Source of the DNA: Populus alba
Lineage: Eukaryota > Streptophyta > Magnoliopsida > Malpighiales > Salicaceae
Direction of reading: 5' to 3'
NCBI RefSeq assembly: GCF_005239225.2
Contig: NC_133299.1
Span: 10,978,967-11,042,966 of the forward strand
DNA: 64,000 nt
The translations under genes were made by a program, and so were the position numbers. Within the stretch, counting starts at the first letter, position 1. Each line of letters starts with the position of its first letter. The notes under the pieces were generated by a model, which was not told where the DNA came from, searched no databases, and saw only the letters and a list, made by a program, of their open reading frames with translations. Of the stretch, positions 1 to 12,033 are shown in pieces.

Positions 1-1080
1 GCTAAAAGCTAATTATGAGGATTGTTGTTTAATTCATCGGTTTTTTAAATATAATGAATGTTATAAATTTTGGAGTTATTAAAAGGTTTTATGATCGATA
101 ATTTAAAAATATATAAAATTAATTGAAACATATATATATATATATATAAAATCATGTTAATAAAAACAAAAAAGAAAAAAGCTAAAAGTCGTGACAATAA
201 AAAAACACAGCAAATAACAGTGAATCAAGATCAGATATTTTAGATTGTAATTTAATTAATATAATCATCAAATATCATATTAAATAATAAAATTAAAAAT
301 TTTGAATAATTAAAGATTATAATTTATTTTTATAATTATTTATTCCTATAAATACCTTTTAATTGTTTGATTATGACCGCATTTCCTATCAATAATTTTT
401 TATTATTTTTAGAGGGCTACAACACCATAGTGTATATTTGAAATTGCTAAACAAATATATGAAATTACTGCAATATAAATATGAGTGCTGCAAAAATATT
501 ATGAAATAAATATAGTTAATTTACCCGAAACTAGAATCTGACAAATTTAAAATTTGAGTTATTAAATTACCAGGTGAGCTCACAAGTTATTATATCAGTT
601 TAATTATATTTTTTTAAAATTATTATATCAGTTTAGTTATATATTTTTTAAAAAAATAATATTTTTTTTAATTCTTGAATCTGGATAAGTGTGAACTGGA
701 TATAAAATATAATCTAAGTAAAAAATCAACTCAATAAATCATCTAAATTTAATCAAATTAATATGAAAAACAATTCGGAATAGAACCTAGAATGAATCCG
801 AATCGGGTTAACATGGCCGACATGCATAACAAGCATCATGCAACTTAATATTAAAGAAATTAATAATAAAACTGTTCAAATCGGAAAGTCTCAATCGTGA
901 GTTTTTGTCTTATATAATATGAAGAAGGTTCAGCCTTGAAATGGCCAAAACACGAATGAATTCTTCAACCTTTGCGGCTAGATCAAGAAAAATGCAGATG
1001 AAAAACACGACACACTGCAGATAGAAAATCCAGCAAAAAAAAAACTAAAATAAAAATAAGCCCAAAGAGGAAAGAGCCGA
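1..1080. other. AT-rich intergenic spacer
   Basis: This stretch has no long open frame and no recognisable protein similarity. It is dominated by A/T runs, including a short (TA)n tract near 130-148. The last part, roughly 900-1080, is less AT-rich and lies just upstream of the ceramidase exon, so it may hold promoter sequence. I saw no convincing named element. Confidence 0.5.
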
Positions 1081-1709
1081 GTTGCTAAGTAAAAAACTAG
1101 GGTTCCCATTTGTACTTTCTTCCTTCCGGCCCCACAAGGAAGGGAGAAACTTGGGTGTTTTCACTTTGTTTCCACTCTCTGCTCTCTCTCACTCTCTGTC
1201 TGCTGCATATGCATACAAATTTATGTATATATATATATGGATGTATGTATCGATGCTGCTATCTTTCTGCTATAACCACAGCAGAACTGAAGAGTTACAA
1301 ATTTATCTACCTCTCTCGGTAATCCAAGCTTTTCTCATATTTTAAACAACTCTTTCTTGAATTATTTTCATTTAAAAAAAAATTATAATAAGGTCTCTAT
1401 ATTGTATTATTATGCAACGCAGTTGTAACATTTCCCTCTTAAATAAAATAAACATCTCTCCCTTTTGCATTAAAACTCCATCATATGGTCGTGATTTTCT
1501 TTAATTGTCTACTAATTACTTTCACTAATGGAAGGAGATTACTGTTTAAATTGTCGACCATTTTAGCTCTAATCATGAGGACTTCCGTGCATAGAATCTC
1601 CCCTTTGTCTTCTTTAACAATGCCTTGGATCTTCGTTCTGAATAATATTCAGAGTTATTTTCACTAAGCACTTTTTTTCTTGGTGAAGGATGCAGATTGA
1701 GTGAAGGCG

Positions 1710-2044
1710 ATGGACATTTTTCCGAGAGGGTATAGTGGGTTATGGCTGCAAATTGCATCCGTTTGGTTCTTGGTGGTGTTAATGCAGAATTTTAGAGGGA
1801 GTTTATCAACTTCCAAGTACTTGATTGGACTCGGGAGCTGTGACATGACAGGGCCTGCAGCTGATGTCAACATGATGGGGTATGCAAATACGGAACAGAT
1901 TGCTTCTGGTGTTCACTTCAGGTTGCGAGCTCGTGCATTCATGGTGGCTGAACCTCAGGGGAGCCGTGTTGTATATGTGAACCTTGATGCTTGTATGGCT
2001 TCGCAGATTGTTACTATTAAAGTTCTTGAGAGATTGAAAGCAAG
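1710..2044 (+). pseudogene. Orphan first coding exon of a neutral ceramidase (fragment)
   Basis: The ATG at 1710 opens a frame of 111 codons plus two bases, ending at a GT donor at 2045. The product has an N-terminal hydrophobic stretch (about residues 10-25, signal-anchor-like) and then the conserved start of the neutral/alkaline ceramidase domain. Visible motifs are GPAADVNMMGYAN, then HFRLRARAF, VNLDACMASQ and VLERLKAR. Neutral ceramidases hydrolyse ceramide to sphingosine and fatty acid and are usually about 750-800 residues. Only the first ~112 residues are present. I found none of the later exons between 2045 and the PLATZ gene at 9751. Upstream, 1110-1320 could be a 5' UTR exon with a donor near 1319 and an acceptor near 1690, so the promoter end may be preserved. 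It is most likely a gene fragment left by duplication or deletion, though a very distant continuation cannot be excluded. Confidence 0.8.
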
Positions 2045-3440
2045 GTAGATTCCTAATAGTGTCTTTTTATCATGCTTTTTCCCTCAATTTTCTTTTCTAT
2101 TACTAATATGCTTGTAAAATCGACAAGAACCACATTTCAAGTATAGATTAACGTGGGGTTTATGAGCATTGTTTAGTTGCATTAACAAAGAATTTTTAGT
2201 TTTTAGCTAGATAACATAAAGATTTTTTTACGGAAGATGAATTTTATTAAATCTTAAACAGATTAACGATTAGAAAACACAACAATATTTTAGTTTATAT
2301 CAGACAAATATGCAATATAATTTAACCTATAGTAAGACATATTAGGGGTGCTAGTACATTCTTTTCATGCAATTAGTCCTCTTGCCCGAACTCTGAAACC
2401 AGTTAGGGTTTCTAATGATCAAAATATCACGTGACAATTCTCATTTCTCTTTTTCTACTGATAAAGGACAAAAATTCCTTGTTCTTTCCACCAACACCAT
2501 TCCCAACCATTCCTGATCTAGGAGAATGGTCAGTACGATGCCACACACGTGCAACAGAGTGTGTATATCATGTTAAATCATGTTTGTTTTCTATATAATA
2601 GCCATTGATCGTTTAAATAAAATTTGAAACTCTTTTAAAATCTAATTCCACTTTGGCCAAGGATTTTTCAGTTAACACTATTTGAGAACAGATAGAACAT
2701 TTTTCCTAATTCATCTAGGGTGATGAATCCTCTCTTAATCATTGAAGTATCTTCATACACTTCATGCTATACCCAATGTTTGCCCTTGTTACCTCGATTA
2801 AGATAGTATGGAACAGGATCAAAGTATAACATTCTTTATATATAAGATAACTTAATGATCTTAAGTTTAAGGATCACTTACACGACCATCACGTGAGCCT
2901 TTCCACATATATAAATGATCTCTCCATATAAAATTCTAATGCAGGTTAGTTCAGCATACATGTCTTATAACAAACACTTATATATTAGTTCTAGGTATCC
3001 CTTATATTTTAGTTTATAAGAACAATTGCTTTCTTTCATAAAAGAAAGAACATAATATGTATTAGTCTCTATGGTTCTAATAAATATCCAGTATTTAAAA
3101 GAACATCGACCAAAAATATTTTAGGAATAATATTTTGATGTAATAGGAATTTTATAATTTTAACAACTTTATAATTTTTTTTGCAAAATATTTTTGTCTC
3201 ATAAACTTTATCTTTACTCCAGATTCATAAATCTAATTTATTAATATAATATTATATGAATATTAAAAATAAATTAATTTTTTTAATAATAAATATGTAG
3301 TTTTATGAATATAACAATTGATTAGATAGTATATTAAACTAGCACGAAGCAAATAAACTTGGAATGATAAACTAGGAAGCAAATAAATTTCATAATAATA
3401 AATTTATGTATTATGTGATACGGAAACCTGTGAGATTCTA
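2045..3440. other. AT-rich spacer after the ceramidase exon
   Basis: No continuation of the ceramidase coding sequence is visible on either strand. The sequence is AT-rich with scattered stops in all frames. No terminal repeats or named element were recognised. Confidence 0.5.
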
Positions 3441-3737
3441 TCAAGCATATTCAACATTCAAAACTTGAATCTCAAACTGAGAAATTTCCATGCATACCAA
3501 AATCGAAGTACAAAATTCAATTGATAGAAAACAACATGTCATGAACAAGAAAATTAAGACAAAATCCATTTTCAGCTTCTTCTTCTTGCGCAAGTTCATG
3601 AAATGCGCTACTGCCATTATTAATGAAAGTGCAGTGAAAAGAACTGTGTATGCACGGGCTGCTACCACCCATTTGGCTTTAGATAAACTTGTCGCTGATA
3701 AAGACACTGAGTTAGTTGTCTTTTCGTAAGCTTTCAT
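3441..3737 (-). CDS. Possible small membrane protein, unknown function
   Basis: This 98-codon frame reads right to left from an ATG at 3737. The N-terminus is Ser/Thr-rich and is followed by a hydrophobic helix (AYTVLFTALSLIMAVAHFM, about residues 30-48). A basic cluster (RKKKKLK) comes next, then a second hydrophobic stretch, so a single- or double-pass small membrane protein is possible. A (GA)n tract (on the coding strand) lies immediately upstream, a common feature of plant 5' UTRs, which supports the start. I do not recognise a family. The distal part after the lysine cluster could be intron or UTR read-through. It may also be chance coding potential. Confidence 0.3.
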   Translation of the reverse strand: MKAYEKTTNSVSLSATSLSKAKWVVAARAYTVLFTALSLIMAVAHFMNLRKKKKLKMDFVLIFLFMTCCFLSIEFCTSILVCMEISQFEIQVLNVEYA

Positions 3738-3749
3738 TTTTGAGATTGA

Positions 3750-3750
<1 letters not shown>

Positions 3751-3787
<37 letters not shown>
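3751..3787. repeat. (CT)n microsatellite
   Basis: An uninterrupted CT dinucleotide tract, directly upstream of the minus-strand small ORF that starts at 3737 (so GA-rich in its putative 5' UTR). Confidence 0.95.
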
Positions 3788-3789
<2 letters not shown>

Positions 3790-3791
<2 letters not shown>

Positions 3792-4750
3792 GCCAGATGA
3801 AGATGTTGGCCCGAATTTGCTTAGGGTCTTTTTAGGATAACGTTCTATAAGGGAAATTACCGCAGCAAATCAAAGGTTTTTTTTTTTTTAGTAATTGCAT
3901 CCTATTTATAGTTTAAATTAACATTTTCAAAAGAATTCTAAAGGACAGAATTGATTTAACATCACGTTGGGGGGATAAAATCCTCATGAGAGTACTAATG
4001 CTTTTCCCTTTTTTTTTTAGTAAATTATAATAAACTTTTTACGATTTTATAAATTAATTATATTTACTGCGCAAAAGTATGAAATATTGATATAATTCTT
4101 CTTTTATATTCAAAATACCCACAATTATTTTTCTTAAAAAATATAGTTAAATTGAGAAGAACCTTGTAAGGAAAATATTTAAAAAGAATCGTCATTATTT
4201 TTTGATAGATGGAAAATATTAATTTTGAAAATTTTTGGTTAGTAATGGAATTTTTGGTATAAAGCAGGGGTTTTGTAGTATTTTTCTTAAATACAAAGGG
4301 GGTTTCTAAGAAATACACAAAATTTCGGGTGTTGACTATAATTTTGATGATACTTTAAGGTCATTGTTGTAATTTGACCTTTTCTTTATTCTTTTTTTTT
4401 TAATCCACGTTTAGGTATTTTTAGCCACATTGGATGATATTTAAATAGAATTTGATCATTTAATTAAAGTTATTTTTGTTCTACGAGGAATCATTTAGTT
4501 AGAATAGTAATTAAGAACTAGTCTCACTTCTACAAAATATACTGGGGTAAATAAAATTAAAGGAAAAAAAGCTCAAAGATGTATTTAATAAAATTATTTA
4601 GAGTATATAAATCAAAATAAATTTTAAGAAGGCTACATCTTCAATAAATGATGACAAGAACTTAGTTAATTTAATCTATGTACAATAGATCAACATTTTG
4701 AGATTTATTTTTTTAATATATAGTTTTTACTCTATTATGCACAATTTTTT
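3790..4750. other. AT-rich spacer
   Basis: No gene or named element recognised. One minus-strand frame (4064-4318) is low-complexity F/K-rich and is not credible as a protein. Confidence 0.5.
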
Positions 4751-4758
4751 ATCTGATT

Positions 4759-5170
4759 GTTGAAATGGGCTTGATATTTACTAGAAGTTTTTAGAAGTCT
4801 TTTTCTATATTATTTTAAAATCTTTGGGAAAGAAAATATCAAAAAGACCTTGCGATAAGATCTAGATGATATTGTATTATAATCGTATTGATTTTTTAGT
4901 TGATTTAAGATTTGTTTTCTATTTTATTTAGAATTTTTTTATTCTTTTTCCAACATAGTTTGAGATGTTTTTACTTATTATAAATAGGACTATTTAGCTT
5001 GTATTTGAGTTTTTATTTTTGGACAAACTTTGATTTCAGTAATTATTATTGTGCGTAAGAGGTTTTTCTCATATTTTTTTGGTTCTTCATTTAATTACTC
5101 TAACTTATCAAAGAATTAATCAAGTTTTATGATATTTTTTATACTTATTGTTCGTGTCTCTTTATAGGTG
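4759..5170 (+). mobile_element. Probable decayed LTR fragment
   Basis: The segment begins with TGTTGAAATGGGC, a start typical of plant Copia-type LTRs. It contains a TATA-like box (TTATTATAAATAGGAC, about 4975-4990). A T-rich region with short repeats follows, as in an LTR U5. I could not place a clean 3' end in CA, a target-site duplication or a primer-binding site, so the boundaries are approximate and the assignment is an inference from architecture. Confidence 0.35.
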
Positions 5171-5230
5171 TTAGGTGGGGGTTTGGATGCTTATAGTCTT
5201 GATGTCTCGATATAGGTTGTCGTTGCAATT

Positions 5231-5326
5231 GATTTAATTATGTGATAGCTTTAAGATTATAACTTAATCATATAATAACAATCTTCATTACATGTGAAAG
5301 ATTTAATTATGTGATAGCTTTAAGAT
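5231..5326. repeat. 27-bp direct repeat, period 69
   Basis: The same 27-base sequence, beginning GATTTAATTATGTGATAG, occurs at 5231-5257 and again at 5300-5326. The flanks also share CAATTGAT-like sequence. This is a small local duplication in non-coding DNA. Confidence 0.8.
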
Positions 5327-5329
5327 CAA

Positions 5330-7570
5330 GATAGGTGCAATTGATTCATAATAATTAAACATGCATGGGGAATTAATTTGATCAAGACTTATGTTTTTCA
5401 TATAAAAAAAAAAACTCAAACATGGATTTGAACTTCTAAAAAGGTTTCTTGGTCATATCGGACTCTTTCCATGTCATTAATGATTTGCCATGTTATTATT
5501 AAAAAGATGAGTTGGATTCATACTAATTTGCTGGTAGATTTCAAGCATGACTTTAAAGATGTCATCATTAATGACTTAAATAACTTTCATCCATACACAC
5601 ATACAAATATATGGATGAAAAGCTTGAGATGTTTAGTGCTGATCTTAACTATAAAGTAGAAATTTTCTACTTGTAGTTACAAATATGATCCAAAGATTTC
5701 ACAAAGATCCAGTTGGACCATTCCTAATCCTACTAAGATTTCTTATTCAAGTTGGATTTCTAATGCAATTAAGATTTTCACTTTTAAGCTCCAATGATTC
5801 ATCTTAATATGCTCTTTATAGTTCCTTGAAATTATGTTAAAAATGCTTCATTTAACTTATTTATACACTTTGTATCTTTATAGTACTCTTAAGTACAAAA
5901 CAAAGTAAATAAGTTATTCTAAGACATAAAACATGCATAAAAGACTAAAAATAATGTTCTAAAAATATACAATAGTATGAGTATATCATTTATTATCTAT
6001 GTCAGATTAAGATGTCCTTAGAAAGGCTGAATTGTAAGATTGGAAAGTTTTCCAAGTATAATCCAATTGATTCATATGTGTGTGCGCACGTGTATATATA
6101 TAATTGTACTTATGGATGATTTATACTTCTTGTTTGGTAAGGTTATACCACCACTAATCAACATATTTACAAGCATTTATTTTTGTTATCCACATTATAG
6201 TACTTTAGTGTTCATATAAATAGTGAAGCACCTTAATTTTTTTTTTTCAAGCTTTTTCCCTTTTTTTTTAATTCTACCTTGCAATTTCATCATGTTACAT
6301 TTGATTGATTTTGAGTTGATCATCATAATTTATTTTTGTTTTCTTTCTATAAGATTATTACAATTTCAAACAAACATCCTAGCTTTTGGTTGATACTCTA
6401 TGTTTACAAACTTTTAATTTTGTTATCATATTATTAAATAAAAAATTATTTTTTATTAATTTTTTTTTAATAAACCTAGTGGAGTCTATAATCTAAGTCG
6501 CAAATTTTACAAGTTATGCCGAAAATCCTTTTTTGATCTAGCATGTTGTGTTCTTAATAGTAAACAAAAAAACTCATGAATTTTTTTTAAAGCAAAATCA
6601 TGCTTTTGTTGGTTATCTAGGTTTTTTTTAGACCCGTAAACTAACTAAATCATGTAGAGTCAAATCTCTTGCGAGTTAATTTTAAACTCAGGCTAGACAA
6701 GATGTCAGGTCGAGAGGTTTCAAGGTTGACTTATTGGGTCTGGTTTAATAACAATGCCAAACAGATTTTTTTTTTAAGTTCCATATTCCTTTTTTTTTTC
6801 TTTCGATATAATCCTTTTTGTTTTTATTTTTATCAATTTTATCCTTCAACATTTGGTTGATTATGATTTGATTTTCATAATTTTGTTTCAATTTGTTTTC
6901 TATGAAGTTATCATAATCTTGAATAATTGTTTTGATATTTTTGTTATCATATCATTAAGTAGAAAATAGTTTTAAAAAACAAAGTTGTTAAACCCCACAA
7001 AGTCTATGCTCTCGGTCACGAGTTTGGTGAATTAAGCCGCAAAATCTAAATCAATCTAATATATCATTATCTTAATATTAAAAAAAAAATGTCATCTTAA
7101 AAAAAATTTAAAGCCAAACAACGCTTATTACTAGCTAGTTGGGTTGTTTTGAACTCATCAAGTCAATTGGATCATATTAAGGCAACTCTCATGAAGTTAC
7201 TTTAACTATCAGTTATTAAAAAAATAATTTGACAGCTTTTCTCTTTAAAAAAAATCCATTAAAAAGAAAAACTATTGAAATAGATTGTTCATGGGCTGTT
7301 TTAAGAAATAATAGGTCTTATAAATTATTTTACAGAGAACACACCCTAGACTTGAATAAAGTCCATTTAGACTAAGGTTTTTCTCTTCTAGAATATTTTA
7401 TGTTTTAATAATTTAATTTTAACTTTTAAATTCTTACTGTATAAACTAAAAAAAAATTTAATATATTTAAACATGAGAATGAGGGTTGGGGTTACAAAAT
7501 ATGCCAATCAAATATTTGAACCGAAGATATGTACTTGATTGTCGAAAATAAAACCGACGGAATAAGAATT
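5330..7570. other. AT-rich spacer
   Basis: Long T-rich and A-rich runs with no credible coding frame. A short stretch near 6640-6740 resembles decayed coding or retroelement sequence, but nothing could be identified. Confidence 0.45.
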
Positions 7571-7576
7571 ACTTCT

Positions 7577-7745
7577 AGCGTGTTTGGTAGTGTGGTAGTG
7601 GTTGCTTTTTAAATAGTTTTTCGTGCCGAAATACATGTCAATGATGTTTTTTTATTTTTTAAAAATCATTTTTGACATCAACACATCAAAACGATCCAAA
7701 AAGTACAAACCAAACTCAATTTTAACAAAAAAAAAAAAATTCAAA
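7577..7745 (+). repeat. Poplar-type interspersed repeat (MITE-like)
   Basis: The sequence opens with CGTGTTTGGTAGTGTGGTAG and continues with CGTGCCGAAATACATGTCAA. It then runs through a TTTTTGACATCAACACATCA block into an A-run. I associate this arrangement with a very abundant short repeat of Populus genomes; that is recognition from memory, not a search. Related but more degenerate AT-rich copies appear near 10890-11030, 35150-35345, 35395-35580, 47650-47870, 47940-48120 and 63690-63830. Confidence 0.5.
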
Positions 7746-7749
7746 TTTG

Positions 7750-9740
7750 AGCAAAACACATATGCAAACCCAACACCAAATGCTGCCGATCGGTTATTAA
7801 TGCTCATATACACACACTTGGTTATTAATGCTCTTCTTTTCTTTTTGACTAAGGTATAAATCTATTTTGACTATGCATTTCGTCTTCACCGTATCAACAG
7901 AGGTTAATGCTCGTTTGGGTGTATATTAATATAGCAGGAAAAGATATATTCGGTACGTATTTAGAAGGAAATATTGATTATTATTATACATACACTGAAA
8001 TAAATTGTAAATTTTCCCAATTTTTTTACTCTAGCATACTATTTGTAATTTTTTTCTTTTCAATTTTAAAAACAATTTTTTCTTATATTTTCTCTCTTTA
8101 TACTAGGGATTTTTATCATTTTATATTTAACCCATTTATTACTACTTTGTTTCTTATCTTCATTTTTTGTAATATTTTTCAAGGTTTTTTTTTTTCTTTA
8201 TACTTTTTTTTGGGAAAAAAATATTATTTCCTATTTTCTTACAATTGGCCTATTTATACTATTCTTTTTATTTTTTTTCTTTATTCTCTTGTATTTTTTT
8301 AATATTTTTTCTTTACACTTTTTTTTTGAAAAATATAAAGACCAAGAATTCTTTGAATTTTTTTATACAAAGACCAAGAAAATAGCGTTTAATTGTAATA
8401 ATTAGCTTGAGATCTTACATATTTTTATTTGCAGATATAATCTTTACTATTTTTATTATATATAAGTACTAACTTGTGCTAATAACACGTACACATTAAT
8501 TCTTTTGTGTTATATAAAAAAAATTATTTGACTTGTAGCAATGCGAGTTGAATAGAAAATATTAACACTTTATTTTTTTGTATTTATTAACATAAATAGT
8601 TCTCGATATATTTAATTAAATACATTTATAACCTTTTTGATTTATCATTATAATTTTTTTAAAAATAACACATTTGAAAAGCTTGTGTTTTTTTTTTTTT
8701 GTTTTTTTTTAATATTCAATTTGTAGCAAATCCCGGTCAAACAACTAGTTTAAACTAAAGATTTTTATAATTGGCTTCCAATTTATATACTTTTCGTTCT
8801 AAAAAAGGAAATAGAAAATCTGTGCTTTGTAATAGTCCCTTTTTGTTTTTTGTTTTTTTTTTTTTTAAAAAAATTAAGTCATTTAGACAACATGAAGCTT
8901 TTATATTCGGAGTAGGTACAATACGAATTCACAATCTTTAGATCAATAAATTTTAAATTAAATTGTCACGTGCATTTGCATGTCTGTTGGGTAAAATTTT
9001 ATTGTTTTGTATCTCCTAATCGCTACTAGAAAATTCAAATGTCTATGCTCATCCCACACACACATATATATTTTTTAAAGTAAGTACCATTAGCAGTTAT
9101 CAGTGCCAATTTACCATGATCATCATGATTTCCAATTTCTAAACTTTCACTTAAGCAATATTTTTAAGGATTTTCATTTTTTTTTTTGTGGGATATACAA
9201 TATAACTATTCAATTAACGAAATTAACAAAGGAATATAAATTCTAAATTAAAATGCGACTGTTATTTTAAAATAGTCATGAGTTTGAATATTTTTTAAAT
9301 TGCTTATATAATTATTAATTTCAGAATTTATTTACAGATTCTTACATTAATTAAAAAAAGAAAACTCAAAAAATGGGAAAGATCTTTGGTGTGAAGAGGC
9401 TAATCACAGTCCATGCGTAGCCAAGTGGCCGACCACGTAGAGACGCAAAGAAGATCCAAAGTAGCGAAAGCGCCAAACCCACCCATCCTTGTCTATTTGA
9501 TCTAAAGGCTCTAGACAATCTTTAGCCACCACAACTGATCTCAGGAGTTCAATTTCCAACATTGCCCTATTTGTTAGTCCAGGCGTCGTTTTGTAAGCTG
9601 CGGGTCATTTTGTTTAGGTTCTCCTCCTCTCTCTACTTCTACATTTTTTATCGTTAAGCTGATGAGTCCTCTCCGTTATCATCTACCTAGACAATACAAT
9701 CACCTTTTTTCCTTGAGAATCTCATTAATGAGGCAAATTC
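7750..9740. other. AT-rich spacer upstream of the PLATZ gene
   Basis: Mostly poly-T and poly-A rich. The open frame at 7907-8302 is an F/Y/I-rich low-complexity artefact. Base composition becomes less extreme from about 9390, where the PLATZ promoter and 5' UTR probably begin; 9610-9670 is CT-rich. Confidence 0.5.
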
Positions 9741-9750
9741 AGCTTTGAAA

Positions 9751-10841
9751 ATGGTATTGTTGATCATTTACTCTCCCTCTCACGATTCTATTTACCTTTT
9801 CTTTCTTTCTTTTTTTCTTGGGTTATATGTGCTAATTTTTTTATTTCTTTTTTTTGGGCCGGGGAATTTTGTTTAATAGGATACAATGCTGGTACCACCA
9901 TGGTTAGAGTCATTGCTAAGCACATCTTTCTTCACCGTTTGCCGGACACATGGGGATGAATCAAGGAATGAATGCAATATGTATTGCTTAGACTGTGAAG
10001 GTGATGCATTTTGCTTCTATTGCCGTTCTTCTAGACACAAGGATCATCAAGTAATTCAGGTCATTTTGTTCACATTTTCATTATATCTAGTTCTAGGACA
10101 ATAATGAGGCTCTGTCTGTCTAAGCTAGGTTTATCGTTTGTTGTAATGATTTTTCTTCTTTGGCAATTGGTAGATAAGGAGATCTTCATATCACGATGTA
10201 GTGAGGGTTGCGGAGATTCAAAAGGTACTGGACATAAGTGGGGTTCAAACCTATGTGATAAACATTGCTAGAGTCTTGTTTCTCAATGAGAGGCCCACAG
10301 CCAAAATATGGAAAAGGAGTTGCTCATATTTGTGTAATTTGTGGAAGAAGCCTTTTGGACCCTTTTCGCTTTTGTTCATTAGGATGCAAGGTTAGTTTTT
10401 GCTTTGATCTTAACCTTAATATTGCATAAATATATATACTTCACTTTCTCACAGTTCATCAAATGGTTATAATCTGTCAGCATCGTCATCGTTTTCGTCA
10501 TGATAAAGAAAAATATTCCTATAGTTAATTAATGACAATAAATATAAAAACATGATACTGATTATTGATGGTTTTGTTAATTATATAGGATGTGTTGGTT
10601 TGTTTGACATTTTCTTTAAAAACGTATATAGATTGTAGGAGTAAAACGAAATGGTGATGCAAGCTTTATCATAAAGGCGAAGAATGAGGCATTAATGGAA
10701 AGGAGAGAAGGCATTTCGAGAGGGGAAGAAGAGTTGCGTGAAGGCTCACAGCAAGACATATACCCGCCCACGCCTCCTCCACCTTCTTCCAGTGGAAGGA
10801 GAAGAAAAGGCATTCCTCACAAGGCACCTTTTGGCTCCTAG
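9751..10841 (+). CDS. PLATZ family zinc-binding protein, four exons, frameshifted
   Basis: PLATZ proteins are plant-specific A/T-rich-DNA-binding zinc proteins acting in the nucleus. Exons read as 9751-9753 (ATG only), 9880-10059, 10174-10390 and 10632-10841 (TAG). All introns are GT-AG and phases fit. The start codon is split from the rest, giving [19 protein letters not shown], the usual PLATZ opening. The first zinc motif is in exon 2 (CRTH, then [16 protein letters not shown]). The second (CVIC...CSLGC) lies at the end of exon 3. The C-terminus [14 protein letters not shown] is typical. Exon 3 is 217 bases where a multiple of three is needed. One extra C in the CCC at 10294-10296 shifts the frame just before the second zinc motif, and the uncorrected frame stops near 10395. 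Without that base the protein would be about 200 residues, normal for the family. It is either a sequencing error or a recent pseudogene. Confidence 0.85.
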
Positions 10842-11500
10842 CTAATTTACCCTCAGTCTTACAAACGAGGAGTAGTTGTATATTGAGTATTTGTTTTCTT
10901 TTCAAAACATTTTTTAAATTGTATTTTTAAGTGTTTTTGAATGATTTTAATTATGTTCATGTTAAAAAATAATATTATTATTTTAATATATTTTTAATTC
11001 AAAAACACTTTTAAAAACCTCAAGCAAAATTGAATCCATTATTTCCTAAGCAGCCTACTCTTTTTTCCTATAGGGTGTCATTTTCCTATCTAAAGAATTG
11101 TAGGGTACCCTGTTTTGGTTGGGGTGCCCAAAAAACAAAAGGGCTAGTAAGTTTCCCTTATAGGTTTGGGTCCCATGCAACAAAATTCCCTTGTGAATTC
11201 ACTAATGCACATTTGTTATTGGTAGTTGCAAGGTGCACATTGTGGTTAAGAAATTAAGCAAGTATTTGTGGAGTCCGTCTTATAGTATTCGCCCATCTAA
11301 AGCCGATCTGCATCAAAAACCAAAATCAGAACACACAAAAAATTCTCAAAATTCAATAAATACTCATCTGAAGTTTATTCAGCATTCACATTGCTCTGAT
11401 TCTAACCTTTATTCTCTTCATATGGATATTCACTAAAAGACGGTTCAGGTTGCCGGAGTCCATCAAGTTAATGCCGTGCTTTTCTAAATAAACCCGAATT
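10842..11500. other. Spacer downstream of PLATZ
   Basis: Holds the presumed PLATZ 3' UTR and a degenerate AT-rich repeat copy (about 10890-11030). The 11030-11460 stretch is of mixed composition with no recognisable coding similarity. Confidence 0.45.
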
Positions 11501-11537
11501 TTCAATCATGAGGCAGAAACTTCCGCAGAGCTTCTTA

Positions 11538-11653
11538 GATTATGAAAGACCCATTCATAAACACTGTAATCACAAAATAAAAATTGAAGCAGTCGGTGAA
11601 AGACCCATTCACATACTTGTTTTCGGTGAGAAACCCATTCACAGACCCATCAC
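11538..11653 (+). repeat. Three copies of a short palindromic motif
   Basis: The motif GTGAAAGACCCATTCAC (first copy ATGAAAGACCCATTCAT, third GTGAGAAACCCATTCAC) occurs three times between about 11541 and 11643. Each copy starts and ends with complementary pentamers (GTGAA/TTCAC), so each could form a small hairpin. A further GTGAAAGACTG occurs near 11691. Function unknown. Confidence 0.6.
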
Positions 11654-11841
11654 AGACTTGGGGATTTCGATTTGTTCTAGTTCTGTAAATTGTGAAAGAC
11701 TGAAAAAAGATGAAGATTTTGGTTTTGTTCTGCGTGTTAGTCACACGGTGTGACTGTGTGTTGTGTAATAGTCAATAGGCCAATACTTGCTTGACACGTG
11801 GAGATGGAGAGAACTGTGGCGCCCAATTTCTGTATTGTTAT

Positions 11842-12033
11842 AGGCGCGTAAAATCAGGTGTAAAATCGTGATTTTGCGCGATTTTACCTGATTTTAACGA
11901 TTTTACCCGATTTTGATCCGATTTTACCTATTTCCGAGTTTAGTGAACGACTTAGCACGTTTAGCCTATATCAACTCGTAAAATCGTACGATTTTACGGT
12001 ACGATTTTACGAGTTGACTCGCGATTTTAACAA
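11842..12033. repeat. CGATTTTAC-rich palindromic segment
   Basis: A roughly 190-base, CpG-rich block built from CGATTTTAC and its complement. Two inverted repeats are visible. One is an imperfect palindrome around 11848-11900 (TAAAATCAGG against CCTGATTTTA). The other is perfect: 11973-11988 pairs with 12000-12015 over an 11-base loop. The block abuts the broken 3' end of the PHD gene at about 12033, so it may be an inserted element or a rearrangement scar. I do not recognise the family. Confidence 0.7.

Noticed and set aside
7907..8302. 131-codon open frame rich in Phe, Tyr and Ile
   Set aside because: It is translated poly-T rich DNA with no domain pattern or codon signal.
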